Positions 42,832 to 52,730 of a stretch of 64,000 bases of DNA are shown one piece after another. Each line of letters starts with the position of its first letter. Position 1 is the stretch's first letter. The stretch comes from Candidatus Abyssobacteria bacterium SURF_17. Its GTDB lineage: Bacteria > Abyssobacteria > SURF-5. The DNA lies in NCBI GenBank assembly GCA_003598055.1, contig QZKI01000013.1, positions 19,970-83,969 on the forward strand, given 5' to 3'. The notes beneath the pieces are model-generated. The model saw only the letters and a program-made list of their open reading frames with translations. It searched no databases and was not told where the DNA came from. Made by a program: the position numbers and the translations under genes.

Positions 42832-45549
42832 GTGAACCAAGAGATCGGAAAGAAAGAGACGGCCACGTTGCTGGAGAGGCCGTGGACAAGCTCCTGCGAT
42901 GAAGTGCTGCGGCGTTTTCACACTTCCCTGGAAAAAGGTCTTGACAGGGAGGAGATAGCCGGGAGGCGCCGCAAATACGGCCCAAACCGACTGCGCGAGG
43001 TCAAGAGGAAGAGCGCATGGCTGATTCTCGCCGAACAGTTCAAGAGCCTGATGGTCGGGCTCCTTGCCGTAGCCTGCGCGCTCTCATTTGTGTTTCAGGA
43101 ATGGGTCGAAGGAATAGCGATAGCCATTGTGATTGCTCTCAATGCGACAATCGGCTTCATGACGGAGATAGGTGCGGTGCGCTCGATGGAGGCGCTGCGC
43201 CGTCTCACGAGCGTGAGCGCAAAGGTTCGGCGGGAGGGAGAGCTCCAGGAAATTCCCGCGGAGCAGCTCGTTCCTGGGGACATCGTCGTTCTCGAGGGAG
43301 GCGATATCGTTACGGCGGACCTCCGCTTGATAGAGGCGTCAAAGCTGCAGGCCGACGAGTCTGCGCTCACGGGCGAATCGGTTCCCGTCAGCAAGAGTAG
43401 AGAGCCGCTGCCGGGAGATGTTCCTCTGGCTGAGCGCAAAAACATCCTCTTTAAGGGCACCTCGGTGACCCGGGGGTCCGGCGCGGGCGTCGTTGTTGCC
43501 ACCGGAATGAGGACGGAACTCGGCGAAATATCCGCGCTCGTGGCGGAGGCTGAAGAGGAACGCACGCCGCTCGAGAAACAACTTGACAAGCTCGGGGGAA
43601 AGCTCATCTGGCTGACAATCGCGATTGCCATCCTTGTGGTCGTTACCGGAATACTGGCGGGAAAAGAAGTATTCCTGATGATTGAGACCGGCATCGCGCT
43701 CGCGGTGGCGGCGGTGCCCGAAGGCCTGCCGGTTGTGGCAACCATCGCCCTCGCGAGGGGCATGTACCGGATGGCGCGCCGGAACGCGCTCATCAATCGA
43801 CTCTCGGCGGTCGAATCGCTCGGGGCGACGAACGTTATCTTCACCGATAAGACGGGCACGCTGACCGAAAACCGGATGACGGTGACTCAGCTCGCGCTCG
43901 AATCCGGCAGGGTGACTGTCGAGGAAAACGGATTCTCCATTGATGGAGAACACGTGAACCCTTCCCAAGAGAGCCTGCTGAGGGAAATCCTCGAACTCGG
44001 CGTCCTCTGCAACAACGCGGAGTTGCGCAAGGATGAGCCGGAGAGTGAGGATAGGGCCGTCGGCGATCCATTGGAGGTCGCGCTCCTTGCCGCCGGATTG
44101 AAAGCAGCTATCGAACGGAAAAATCTTGCCAGCAGACTGCCGGAAGTGCGCGAGGAAGCGTTCGACGCCGACCTGAAAATGATGGCGACCTTTCACGCGG
44201 AAAACGGCCGGTATCGCGTCGCCGTCAAGGGCGCTCCCGAGCCGGTACTCGAAGCGTGCACGCGAATTCGCACGCGCGAGGGCGACGAGACCATGGATGA
44301 AGAGGAACGCAAGCGATGGCTGAGCCGTAATAATCAGATGGCGAAGGAGGGCCTTCGCATTATCGCACTCGCGACAAAGACGGTCGAATCCGCCCAATCC
44401 GCCCCTTACGAGAATTTGACGTTTGTCGGCCTCGCCGGACTGCTCGACCCGCCGCGAGGAGATGTGCGGAGTGCCATTGAGTCCTGTCAGGAAGCAGGCA
44501 TACGAGTGGTCATGGTGACCGGCGACCAGCCGGTGACCGCCCGCAACATCGCCATCGCCGTGGGACTGGTTGACGACGGCGAGGTGGCGGTGCTCCACGG
44601 GAAGGACCTCAAGAGCCCCGATGAGTTATCCGAGGAAGAGCGCCGCAAACTCCTCGCCGCGTCCATATTCGCGCGCGTGAGTCCGAAGCAGAAGCTCGAC
44701 CTGATTGCGCTCTATCAGAAGAACGGCTCCATTGTCGCTATGACGGGCGATGGGGTAAACGACGCGCCCGCACTCAAGAAAGCCGATATCGGCGTCGCGA
44801 TGGGATTGCGCGGCACACAGGTGGCGCGCGAGGCCGCGGACATGATTCTTAAGGATGATGCGTTCTCGACAATCGTGGCCGCCGTCGAGCAGGGGCGGGT
44901 GATTTTCGGGAACATCCGGAAATTCGTCGTCTATCTGCTCTCATGCAACGTGAGCGAGATTATGACGGTCTCCCTCGCCGCATTGGCCAATGCGCCGCTG
45001 CCGCTGTTGCCACTGCAGATTCTGTTTCTCAATCTCGTGACCGATGTGTTCCCGGCGCTTGCGCTCGGCATGGGTGAGGGCGAGCCGGGCATCATGAAGC
45101 AGCCGCCGCGCGACCCGAAGGAGCCTATCTTGAAGCGCCGTCATTGGCGTGCCATTGGCGGATACAGTTTCGTGATAACGCTCTCGGTGCTCGGAGCGCT
45201 CGCGCTTGCACTAAGCTGGCTGAAGATGGACACTTCGCGGGCAGTTACCGTCTCATTCCTCACGCTGGCGTTCGCGCAGATCTGGCATGTGTTCAATATG
45301 AGCGACCGCGGCTCGGGGTTGGTCAAGAGCAGCATTATCCGCAATCCGTATGTCTGGGGAGCAATTGCGATTTGCGTGGGATTGCTTCTGCTCGCGGTCT
45401 ACGTGCCCGGGCTTGCCCATGTGCTCAAGGTGGCGAACCCCGGTTCCAAAGGCTGGATTCTTGCGCTTGGAATGAGCTTGATACCGCTGGTGATCGGCCA
45501 ACTACTGAGCCTACGCTCCCGTAAATTCGCAGCCACGGTTAATACGTAA
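42832..45549 (+). CDS. P-type cation ATPase, Ca2+-type (P2A)
   Basis: ATP-driven cation pump of about 905 residues with ten helices. The actuator TGES motif (ALTGESVPV), phosphorylation site FTDKTGTLTENRMTV, TGD (MVTGDQPVTARNIA) and GDGVNDAPALKKADIG hinge are all present. AVPEGLPVV in helix 4 and NLVTDVFPALALGMGEGEPG in helix 6 match the Ca2+/Mn2+ pump group (PMR1/SERCA-like). GTG 42832 follows GAGGG and gives MNQEIGKKET; GTG 42802 is possible but has no good ribosome site. Confidence 0.93.
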   Translation: MNQEIGKKETATLLERPWTSSCDEVLRRFHTSLEKGLDREEIAGRRRKYGPNRLREVKRKSAWLILAEQFKSLMVGLLAVACALSFVFQEWVEGIAIAIVIALNATIGFMTEIGAVRSMEALRRLTSVSAKVRREGELQEIPAEQLVPGDIVVLEGGDIVTADLRLIEASKLQADESALTGESVPVSKSREPLPGDVPLAERKNILFKGTSVTRGSGAGVVVATGMRTELGEISALVAEAEEERTPLEKQLDKLGGKLIWLTIAIAILVVVTGILAGKEVFLMIETGIALAVAAVPEGLPVVATIALARGMYRMARRNALINRLSAVESLGATNVIFTDKTGTLTENRMTVTQLALESGRVTVEENGFSIDGEHVNPSQESLLREILELGVLCNNAELRKDEPESEDRAVGDPLEVALLAAGLKAAIERKNLASRLPEVREEAFDADLKMMATFHAENGRYRVAVKGAPEPVLEACTRIRTREGDETMDEEERKRWLSRNNQMAKEGLRIIALATKTVESAQSAPYENLTFVGLAGLLDPPRGDVRSAIESCQEAGIRVVMVTGDQPVTARNIAIAVGLVDDGEVAVLHGKDLKSPDELSEEERRKLLAASIFARVSPKQKLDLIALYQKNGSIVAMTGDGVNDAPALKKADIGVAMGLRGTQVAREAADMILKDDAFSTIVAAVEQGRVIFGNIRKFVVYLLSCNVSEIMTVSLAALANAPLPLLPLQILFLNLVTDVFPALALGMGEGEPGIMKQPPRDPKEPILKRRHWRAIGGYSFVITLSVLGALALALSWLKMDTSRAVTVSFLTLAFAQIWHVFNMSDRGSGLVKSSIIRNPYVWGAIAICVGLLLLAVYVPGLAHVLKVANPGSKGWILALGMSLIPLVIGQLLSLRSRKFAATVNT

Positions 45550-45925
45550 AAACGAAGCCGAGGCAATGGAATCGGAACTGAGGCAAGCAGAAGAAGCAGC
45601 GGCCAATAGGGTCGGAGATGGTTTCTAAATGTGCGGCACTTTTATGTCTGTTTCTCAAACACTGGCTCCCTCCGTTGCCCCCTTCTTACCCTCTTTATCA
45701 CCCTCTTTTACGGATACTACCCTTTTTTCGCCAAGCGGCTCCGGGGCCGCGACCGAGACACACATCCCTATTTGACTGAAGCTTAACATGATATAAATGG
45801 GAAATTCAAGAGCACGACAGAGCAGAACGGCTGGATGCCGATGGGGATAATGAGCCTGATGACACTGGTAGTTGGGCAGGTTGTGAAGTCGAAGTAGGTG
45901 AGGCCATTGTGGGGCCACGCCTGTT
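45550..45925. other. Gene-free gap between the ATPase and AsmA genes
   Basis: 376 bp between two convergent genes. A minus-strand frame spanning 45655-46008 runs into the AsmA gene and has no protein-like features. No clear terminator with a T run was found; I see no other feature. Confidence 0.5.
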
Positions 45926-48046
45926 CTATCTGCCGAAGATTTTCTTGAGAGTGCGGCCCGTTCCCTCAACCACGCTCTTCGTTCCCTCAGTGACGCTCTC
46001 GCCTGCACGCTGGACGGCGCTTTTCGATTCCCCTGATTCCCCTGTTTTCACGCCTTTTTCTGCCGCCTCGATAGCAGCAAGGCAGGGATTTTCGTCGCCA
46101 CTATTGCCGCCGCTTGCCAGAGCGGCTGCGATTCCAATGGGACCAAATAGGACCACACCACCGGCCGCCTTGCCGACAGTGAGCGCGGTTTGAGTTGGGT
46201 CGAGCACGAGCTTCGGATGAGCCAGCGTGCCGCCGAGTTTGAAAGGCTTTGTCAGTTCACCGAGGCTGAATGTCACCTTGCCCACGCCACCCGCGCCAAC
46301 TCCTTCTTTAGGCGACGGCTTGAGCGACAGGTCGATCTGCTCGGTTTTCAAATTGACCGTGCCTTCGCCTACCACCGTGGTCTTGTCCGTGTCGCATACG
46401 AGCGCCGCACTTCGGGCGATTCCGTCCCGGATATCGAACCGGCTGACAAAGCAGTTAATCTCGGTATAGGCTGACTGTTGCTCGAACGGATTGAGAAGCC
46501 GCACGAATCCGGCCCTGATATCGCCTCCGAACAGGTCGAGATATCCGTTATTGATACGGCCTTCGCCCATGACCACTACGGTCTTTCCGTCGAGCCCGGC
46601 CATGATTGCGGCCACCGAATCGCCGTTTCCGGTGAGTTCGATGTCGGCGTTCACGGTGCCGTCCGCGACGTCCGTGGAATCGAATGCCTCGAGCATCTGC
46701 CCGAGGTTCATGCGCTCCACGTCGAGGTCAAACGCCACATCTGCAACCTTGCTTCCCGCTCGAAGGTCCAATGCACCCTCAAAAGAACCGCCGCCGACCG
46801 TCGCCTTCAGCGGTTTCATCTTGAGATGTCCGCCGTCGAGTTCGATTTCCGCAGCAAGCTCATTCAACGCCAGCGTCGGCAGCAGAACCTGTCCTACCTT
46901 GACCGTGGCGTGAGCATCAATGTCATCCAACGCCGTGAGAGGCAGCGGCTTGTCTGAGAAGACCTTTTCCTTTCGCGGTTTGTGCTCCGCTTGCGCGTCC
47001 GTTTCGGTTTCCCCGCCCAACAGGGGGCGGAGATCCAATTTCTGCGATTCGAACGTTGCAGAAATAAACGGAGGGCTGGCAGCCAAATTTATCTGACCGG
47101 AGCCGGTCAGGTCGTTTTCTCCCAGAACAATCCTCAGGTCGGAGAGAGCGTACGTTTTGTCCCTTGGGTCCGTGAGAGTGAGCTGTGCGGTGTATTGCCC
47201 TAATTCCGGAAACGCGGCTGCGCCGGTGAGTCGGGCAATCTCCTGGGTCGATTGCCCTTTCATTGCAACGCTCATATCAATGCCCTTTGCTTTCATGACG
47301 TCGCGGATGGAGCCTTCAAGCGCAATGCTCGTGTCGCCGCTCATGATTTCAAGGTGCACCGGCCACTTCTGCTTCGCATCCAATAGTTTTGCGATCGTGC
47401 CAACGGACCCGCTCGTTTCGAAGTCTGTCTTGTTATACGCGCCCCGCGCATCAATCTCCACAGTCCCCCTTTTTCTCGAGGGAACGGCGGTGAATGTCGC
47501 GAGGACAACCTCATACGTTTTCTTTGATTGGCCATCCTTGTATACGAAATGGCCGTCTTCGATGCGCACCTCGTCAATCCTCAGCTTCGGCAGTTCAGCC
47601 TGCGTCTTTGCCTTCTTCGCTTCCCCGCTCGGCGCTGTTTTCGCAAAACTGAGATTTGACTCACCCGACTCGTTGGTCTCAATGAGAATGTCCGGTTTGA
47701 TAAGGACCACTCGCTTTGCGTCTATCTTCTTGCGGAGAAGGGGAAGGAGTGCCACTTGCACCTCGATTTGCTCGGCGGTCGCGAGCTGCGGGCGGGAACC
47801 CCAGAGGGCGTTCTCAAAGCTCACTCCCTCGACATAGAGCGCGGGCCTCAATCCGAAATCGAGCTTGATATCTCCGGTTAACTCAAGCTTTCGGCCGGTT
47901 GAATCCATCACGGCTTGCGTGACCATCGGCTTGAGTTTGTTGTAGTCATACCTGGAAAGAACCACATAAACCGCGACGAGCACCACGGAAATCAGGAGCA
48001 GGACTGCCAAAAGAATCCATTTGAGATATTTCGTAATCTCCACCAT
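45926..48046 (-). CDS. AsmA-family envelope protein
   Basis: 706-residue protein with one N-terminal membrane helix (WILLAVLLLISVVLVAVYVVL) and a large periplasmic part rich in beta repeats of the AsmA type: RKLELTGDIKLDFG, YVEGVSFENALWGSRPQLATAEQIEVQVALLPLL, and a C-terminal domain (GEGTVNLKTEQIDLSLKPSPKEG). AsmA-like proteins form groove-shaped bridges that carry or influence phospholipids between the membranes. AGGAGG ahead of ATG. It indicates an outer membrane. Confidence 0.92.
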   Translation of the reverse strand: MVEITKYLKWILLAVLLLISVVLVAVYVVLSRYDYNKLKPMVTQAVMDSTGRKLELTGDIKLDFGLRPALYVEGVSFENALWGSRPQLATAEQIEVQVALLPLLRKKIDAKRVVLIKPDILIETNESGESNLSFAKTAPSGEAKKAKTQAELPKLRIDEVRIEDGHFVYKDGQSKKTYEVVLATFTAVPSRKRGTVEIDARGAYNKTDFETSGSVGTIAKLLDAKQKWPVHLEIMSGDTSIALEGSIRDVMKAKGIDMSVAMKGQSTQEIARLTGAAAFPELGQYTAQLTLTDPRDKTYALSDLRIVLGENDLTGSGQINLAASPPFISATFESQKLDLRPLLGGETETDAQAEHKPRKEKVFSDKPLPLTALDDIDAHATVKVGQVLLPTLALNELAAEIELDGGHLKMKPLKATVGGGSFEGALDLRAGSKVADVAFDLDVERMNLGQMLEAFDSTDVADGTVNADIELTGNGDSVAAIMAGLDGKTVVVMGEGRINNGYLDLFGGDIRAGFVRLLNPFEQQSAYTEINCFVSRFDIRDGIARSAALVCDTDKTTVVGEGTVNLKTEQIDLSLKPSPKEGVGAGGVGKVTFSLGELTKPFKLGGTLAHPKLVLDPTQTALTVGKAAGGVVLFGPIGIAAALASGGNSGDENPCLAAIEAAEKGVKTGESGESKSAVQRAGESVTEGTKSVVEGTGRTLKKIFGR

Positions 48047-48209
48047 GGCTCTTTCCTCCTGCAGAAAGACTGGCGAAAAGCGGTCACGCTATGTCCTTCG
48101 TATATCTTGTTCACCACCTCTGAAGAAGGCAAGAACCGCGCCAACGAGGCCCGCCGAGCACATACTAATGCTCAATCACGAACGCGTAAGCCTGCAACCG
48201 TTATCTCTA

Positions 48210-48860
48210 TCAAGCAGACAATATCTGAATGGCATCGCGATGGAGGTTGATGCCGTGGATGCAATAGCATTTGCGGCACTGCGTACATGCTGTGATTCCA
48301 AGGTCCTTGGCCTGACGGCGCCGGTCAATCGTGTTGCGCGGGTCGAAATGGAGCTGCGCTAGCTTTACGAACACATAGGGGCCAACGAATGGATTCTTCT
48401 TGAATTCAAAATTCGGACAGGTCGAGTTACATGCGAGGCATTCTACGCACAGAAGGAGTTTCTTGTGGGTCTCCGGCTCCTTGATGATCTGGGTATGGCC
48501 GGCGTCCTCTTGCTCCGGAATATAAAGCTGCAACTCGCGAAGAGCTGTGAAAAAAGCAGCGCGGTCGACCACAAGGTCGCGGATTACGGGCATCCGGCCA
48601 AGCACCGCGATCTTCATCCCATCTTTCACTTCCGTGAAGCAGGCCATCCTCGGCCTGCCGTCAACCTCGACGGCACACAGCCCGCACTTATTGAACCGGC
48701 AGCCAAACCTGAATGCTAGCGTGGGATCCACGTTCTCGTAAATGTGCATGAATGCTTCCAGCACAGACATCCTGTCACGCTCGGGAAGCGTATAGTTCAC
48801 CCACTCGGGCTCACCACCTGTTTCCGAATTATATCGCCTGATGGCAACCGTAACGCTCAT
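48210..48860 (-). CDS. Succinate dehydrogenase/fumarate reductase-type iron-sulfur subunit
   Basis: Electron-transfer subunit of a fumarate reductase-like enzyme. The 216 residues bind a [2Fe-2S] cluster through CRFNKCGLC and a later C (RPRMAC), and have C-x2-C-x2-C-x3-CP (CVECLACNSTCP) for a [4Fe-4S] cluster. A third set, CTQCRKCYC, takes the place of the usual 3Fe-4S site and lacks the standard Pro. The gene overlaps the flavoprotein gene by 4 bp. No membrane anchor subunit (FrdC/D or SdhC) is encoded nearby. Confidence 0.9.
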   Translation of the reverse strand: MSVTVAIRRYNSETGGEPEWVNYTLPERDRMSVLEAFMHIYENVDPTLAFRFGCRFNKCGLCAVEVDGRPRMACFTEVKDGMKIAVLGRMPVIRDLVVDRAAFFTALRELQLYIPEQEDAGHTQIIKEPETHKKLLLCVECLACNSTCPNFEFKKNPFVGPYVFVKLAQLHFDPRNTIDRRRQAKDLGITACTQCRKCYCIHGINLHRDAIQILSA

Positions 48861-50536
48861 GCATGCACCTCCACGGGACGGACCTCGCAGTTGCCGTCTT
48901 TCAATCTCACGACCATGTTCCGGATTGGGTGCGCATCGTCACGCTCGGGGAAATCGGAGCGCACGTGAGCACCTCGTGATTCCGTGCGCGCGAGCGCCGA
49001 AACCACGATGGACTCCGCTGAGGCAAGCATGTGCGAGAGCTCGATTGCATCGAGGGCCTCGCAGTTATATCGTTTCATCCCGGAGATTCGGAGGTCTTTT
49101 GCATGCTCCTTGATGCCGGCAATTTCCCTGAAGGCCTGTTCGAGGGAGGCCGCGTCCCGCAGAGGACCTACCTTCTCCCACATGAGCCTTTGCAATGCGC
49201 GCTTCAAACGAACTGGCCGCTCCGAGCCGCCTGCGCCGAATAAAGCCTCAAGCCTGCGGACTGCTTCAACGGCAACCGGTGCATCCGCGTAATTACGCTG
49301 GGCGGCCTCGAGCGCGGCCGTCTTGCCTGCACGCTTTCCGAATACGAAGATTTCCGTTAATGAGGTCGAGCCAAGGCGGTTACCGCCCATCACTCCTCCC
49401 TGCGCCTGTCCGCACGCATAGAGCGCAGGCACATGACTGCGACACCATTCGTCCGTCTTCACGCCGCCCATGACGTAGTGAACGGTGGGAAGCACATCCC
49501 ACGGCTCTTGCAGATTAGCCGCTTTTTCGCCGTAAGCCCTTCGGATGATGTCGAGGAACGGGCCGCCCATTTTCTTCATTAATCCGACAAAGAGTTCCCC
49601 GCCGTCGGCCTCGATGTTCGGCCTGAGGTCCAGAAGCAGCCCGCCGCGCTCCGTCGCGCCACCCCGGCGAATCTCTTCCATTATGATGCGCGCAACCTGC
49701 GCGCGTGTCATCGGCATGATGTTTTCGAGCACGAGTTCACCACGACTATTCATTAATTTGCCGAGCGGTCCGGCCATCGCAGGTTCGCCACAGGGCGCGC
49801 CGAGCATCGAGGGCGGATGTGTAATTCCGAACGGGAGGAATTGCACCTGCTCCATGTCGCCGAGTTCCGCCCCGGCGTTCAGCGCGAGACCGTAGCTGTC
49901 GCCGACGACCGACGGCATGCAATCGGTATGCGGGTAGTAGAGCGACCCGGCTCCGCCGGCGCCGATAACGGAGGATTTCGCCAGCACGGCAATCGGTTCG
50001 CCGGATGCGACCTGAAGGCCCACGGCGCCGACGACCTCGCCATCTCGAACGAGAAGTTCAGAACAGATGGTCTCCTCGAGGACATCAATGGATGCGCGCG
50101 CTGCAGCAGCGCGCATGGTGTGTCCCATCGAGATGCCGACGCCAGGGCTTGAAATCGCGCGCGAGGCGCTGTGGCCCCCGGGCGGGAAGATGAGGCGCGC
50201 GAGCCTGCCCTCATCATCGCGCCCGAAGATATGACCGAAGCCCTCAAACATGGCTGTGGCCTCGAGCGCGTCAGAGACCAGCGCACGAACGAGCGCAGGG
50301 TCGTTCAGGCCTTCACCGCCGCGAATCATATCTTCGACGAACTGTTCCTCTGTGTCTCCGATTTCAGGGTCGGGCGAGGTTGACATGACTCCGAGCGATA
50401 TGCGCGTGTCGCCGTAGCCGATGGGCTCCTTGGACACAATGATGACGCTCGCGCCGCCGCGTGCGGCCTCAACCGCGGCCGCGATGCCGGCTCCGCCGGC
50501 GCCGATCACGAGCACATCCGTTTTCTTCACGAGCAT
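48857..50536 (-). CDS. Fumarate reductase/succinate dehydrogenase-like flavoprotein
   Basis: FAD enzyme of the succinate dehydrogenase/fumarate reductase/aspartate oxidase family, 559 residues. It has the FAD site VLVIGAGGAGIAAAVEAARGG, the active-site region ACGQAQGGVMGGNRLGSTSL and a helical C-terminal domain. At the place where SdhA and FrdA have HS(I/T)AAxGG with FAD-linking His, this protein reads GYGDTRISLGV, so covalent FAD attachment is unlikely. The partner [Fe-S] protein follows immediately. ATG 50536 starts one base after the stop of the DUF362 gene; no secretion signal is seen. The reaction (fumarate, or another unsaturated acid) is open. Confidence 0.88.
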   Translation of the reverse strand: MLVKKTDVLVIGAGGAGIAAAVEAARGGASVIIVSKEPIGYGDTRISLGVMSTSPDPEIGDTEEQFVEDMIRGGEGLNDPALVRALVSDALEATAMFEGFGHIFGRDDEGRLARLIFPPGGHSASRAISSPGVGISMGHTMRAAAARASIDVLEETICSELLVRDGEVVGAVGLQVASGEPIAVLAKSSVIGAGGAGSLYYPHTDCMPSVVGDSYGLALNAGAELGDMEQVQFLPFGITHPPSMLGAPCGEPAMAGPLGKLMNSRGELVLENIMPMTRAQVARIIMEEIRRGGATERGGLLLDLRPNIEADGGELFVGLMKKMGGPFLDIIRRAYGEKAANLQEPWDVLPTVHYVMGGVKTDEWCRSHVPALYACGQAQGGVMGGNRLGSTSLTEIFVFGKRAGKTAALEAAQRNYADAPVAVEAVRRLEALFGAGGSERPVRLKRALQRLMWEKVGPLRDAASLEQAFREIAGIKEHAKDLRISGMKRYNCEALDAIELSHMLASAESIVVSALARTESRGAHVRSDFPERDDAHPIRNMVVRLKDGNCEVRPVEVHA

Positions 50537-50537
50537 G

Positions 50538-51563
50538 TTACACCAGCATTCCTTCCTGCCAGCCCAGCCTGACGAGCTCGATCTTGTCCATGTTTGCATG
50601 ACCGAGCCGATATTTTTCTTCGGCCAGAAAGACGTGTTTCGGCGGCGGGTTAATGGGCCAATCGCCTCCCTTGAACTCGCGTCGCTTCGTCTCCAATATT
50701 CTCATGCATACGGCATCAGCAGCCACGGGGTCGGTTGCAACCAGTATCCCTCCATATGGCCACAGGTAGCGCGGATTCACCTGTGGGCCTCCGTGGAAGA
50801 GCGGCCGCAAAGCATCTACCACGACGAGCCTGCACTTTTCGCGAATCGCCGGGATCGCGGGGATGCTGGCGCATTCGGCGCAGCTATCGCCGTGGATTTT
50901 GTACACGGCGCCAATGTCGGTCACGTTGATGTTCGTGATGGCGCCAACCCAGTTCTTGAGCGCAACGCCTATTCCCGCGAGCCAGTGCACTTTGGTTCCG
51001 GGAACGTTCACGAGCGCCGTCGCCTTCTCGGTCACGATTCGGCTGAGCGACTTCGAATCATATCCGGGCTTCGTGTCGCGCACGGTCGCTCCCGTGAGAC
51101 CGTAACCGGCGTCGTTTCTGTCCCACAGGATGATGTTCTGTTCGGCCACTCCCGCCTTCATGATTCCGCGAGCCACTGAGCGAGACAGCTCGGGCGACGT
51201 CGGAGTCATCATGACATTTATCTTGACGCCCACGATATCCTCCGGCTTGAAGAAATTCGACCACGCAGCTTCGCCTGTGGATTCGCCCGTCAGCTCGAGC
51301 ATGGCGCGCTGAAGTATTTCCTCGACCCTTTCCTCGTGCGGCATGCCGTCGGCGTCAAACGCCTCTTCTTCACGAATAAGGACGACTCTGCTCTTTCCCT
51401 GCGGCAATTCAGCCCGTGGGACCGGAGTGTGGCCCGCCTCGGCGAACGGCGAGCATCCCGTCAGGCCGAGGGCGGCGCCCGTTGCGCCAAGCGCGGCGTC
51501 TTTCAGGAAAGCTCTTCGAGTAAGCTTGACTGAAGTAGGTTCATCGTGGTAGACGGGTGTCAT
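50538..51563 (-). CDS. DUF362 protein with Tat signal
   Basis: 341-residue exported protein of the DUF362 family (unknown function, often linked with Fe-S proteins). The N-terminus TRRAFLKDAALGATGAALGL is a clear twin-arginine signal with a Cys (GCSPF) where a lipoprotein or cleavage site could be. Conserved family stretches: NFFKPEDIVGVKINVMM, ARGIMKAGVAEQNIILWDR, LVNVPGTKVHWLAGIGVALKN, and GGPQVNPRYLWPYGGILVATDPVAADAV. Few cysteines remain after the signal, so it lacks the ferredoxin part of some relatives. It overlaps the upstream lipoprotein gene by 4 bp and abuts the flavoprotein gene. Confidence 0.85.
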   Translation of the reverse strand: MTPVYHDEPTSVKLTRRAFLKDAALGATGAALGLTGCSPFAEAGHTPVPRAELPQGKSRVVLIREEEAFDADGMPHEERVEEILQRAMLELTGESTGEAAWSNFFKPEDIVGVKINVMMTPTSPELSRSVARGIMKAGVAEQNIILWDRNDAGYGLTGATVRDTKPGYDSKSLSRIVTEKATALVNVPGTKVHWLAGIGVALKNWVGAITNINVTDIGAVYKIHGDSCAECASIPAIPAIREKCRLVVVDALRPLFHGGPQVNPRYLWPYGGILVATDPVAADAVCMRILETKRREFKGGDWPINPPPKHVFLAEEKYRLGHANMDKIELVRLGWQEGMLV

Positions 51564-52561
51564 GGTCCATTATCCTTTCCGGGGGTGGGCAAGCCAGTCA
51601 GTCTTGATTCAGTCTGAAGGAGAGCGTGTGAGGCGGACTCGTAAGAAGGGGCGTCGAGAATAATCATGAGCCATGGAGACGAGAGAGCAACCCCGGCGAA
51701 GCTTTGGTCAGGCATCTGGATAACGACTGGTACATTGCGTTCCGGGTTGGGCCCGGCTGAGTTCTCGACCTTGAGGAACTGCTTCCTGAAGTCCTCGTAG
51801 GCAGCCGCGGCTGTTGTTTCCAAGGGATACCGGATAACCATCTGCCTCAACGTGTTTGTGTCACCGTCTTTTTCACGTATTCGCTGCTCCCACGTGAGCG
51901 CCTCGACGTCATCTGCGAGGCGGAGCAGATTGTCCTCGGACAGGAATCGTATGCTGTTCAGCGACGTCTGGCGGTGAAAGTAACAAACCGAATCGGGTAG
52001 AATATCCGTTTCCGGCAGCAGCTTCAGGATATCGGGTTTCTTGCTCTCGGCGGAGATGGCATTCGCGACTTTCTCGCCTGTCTGGCGGACAACGGATTCT
52101 GCTGAGGCCGCGGGCGGCCAGCATAAGATGCGAACGAAGTAGGGCCCTTTCCAAAACCGGAGCAAGCCGTTCCCGTATGAGGCATCAGCGCCGACCGGCC
52201 AGTGCTCGCCCGCGGAATCGGTGGAATAGATTCCGTATGCATTTTCCGGCCTGTCCATCTCATAGATTTCCACGGTAAGCCGCGAGCCTGAGGTGTTCTG
52301 GAATTCCCGCACTGCCAGCTCTCGAAAGCCATATGCGAGATAGGCTTCTGCCCCGCCGTTGATATAATCCGAGAGCGCGAGGCCGGAATAGGTGTGCGAA
52401 GCGCTTCTTTCCGTCCATCCCTGAGACGACGATGGCAAGAGATGAGCCACTTGGGGGCGCTGGTCGCTCTGTTCCTTTCGCGGACGACAGGACGCCGCTA
52501 CTGTGAGAAAGACGAGAAGCAGCGAGATTCGCAGGACGTATTCAACAAGGTGTTCGGACAT
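51560..52561 (-). CDS. DUF6599-type lipoprotein
   Basis: Exported protein of 333 residues with a lipoprotein-like signal (LLLVFLTVAASC). The mature part has WTERSASHTYSGLALSDYINGGAEAYLAYGFREL, PENAYGIYSTDSAG, FWKGPYFVRILCW and QTGEKVANAI, which correspond to the DUF6599 family as I recall it. Function unknown. ATG 52561 gives MSEHLVEY; an in-frame ATG at 52594 would add eleven residues. First gene of a four-gene unit with DUF362 and the fumarate reductase-like pair. Confidence 0.75.
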   Translation of the reverse strand: MSEHLVEYVLRISLLLVFLTVAASCRPRKEQSDQRPQVAHLLPSSSQGWTERSASHTYSGLALSDYINGGAEAYLAYGFRELAVREFQNTSGSRLTVEIYEMDRPENAYGIYSTDSAGEHWPVGADASYGNGLLRFWKGPYFVRILCWPPAASAESVVRQTGEKVANAISAESKKPDILKLLPETDILPDSVCYFHRQTSLNSIRFLSEDNLLRLADDVEALTWEQRIREKDGDTNTLRQMVIRYPLETTAAAAYEDFRKQFLKVENSAGPNPERNVPVVIQMPDQSFAGVALSSPWLMIILDAPSYESASHALLQTESRLTGLPTPGKDNGP

Positions 52562-52679
52562 GAATGCATTTCCGCGAAAAGCATATGGTCGCATTGATTC
52601 ATTCTACCGTTTTCAGGTGGAGATGTCTAGGTGTGAGGAAATGCGTCAAAATCGGTGAAGACAACATGTCGGCAGCAAC

Positions 52680-52711
52680 AAAAAGCGAGCCCCGCATCTC
52701 GCGGGGCTCGC
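52680..52711 (-). terminator. Rho-independent terminator after the SDR gene
   Basis: On the minus strand GCGAGCCCCGC (52711-52701), a five-base loop and GCGGGGCTCGC (52695-52685), followed by TTTTTG. Perfect 11-base stem, 20 bases after the stop. Confidence 0.9.
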
Positions 52712-52730
52712 CACGTCTTCCTGAACATCA

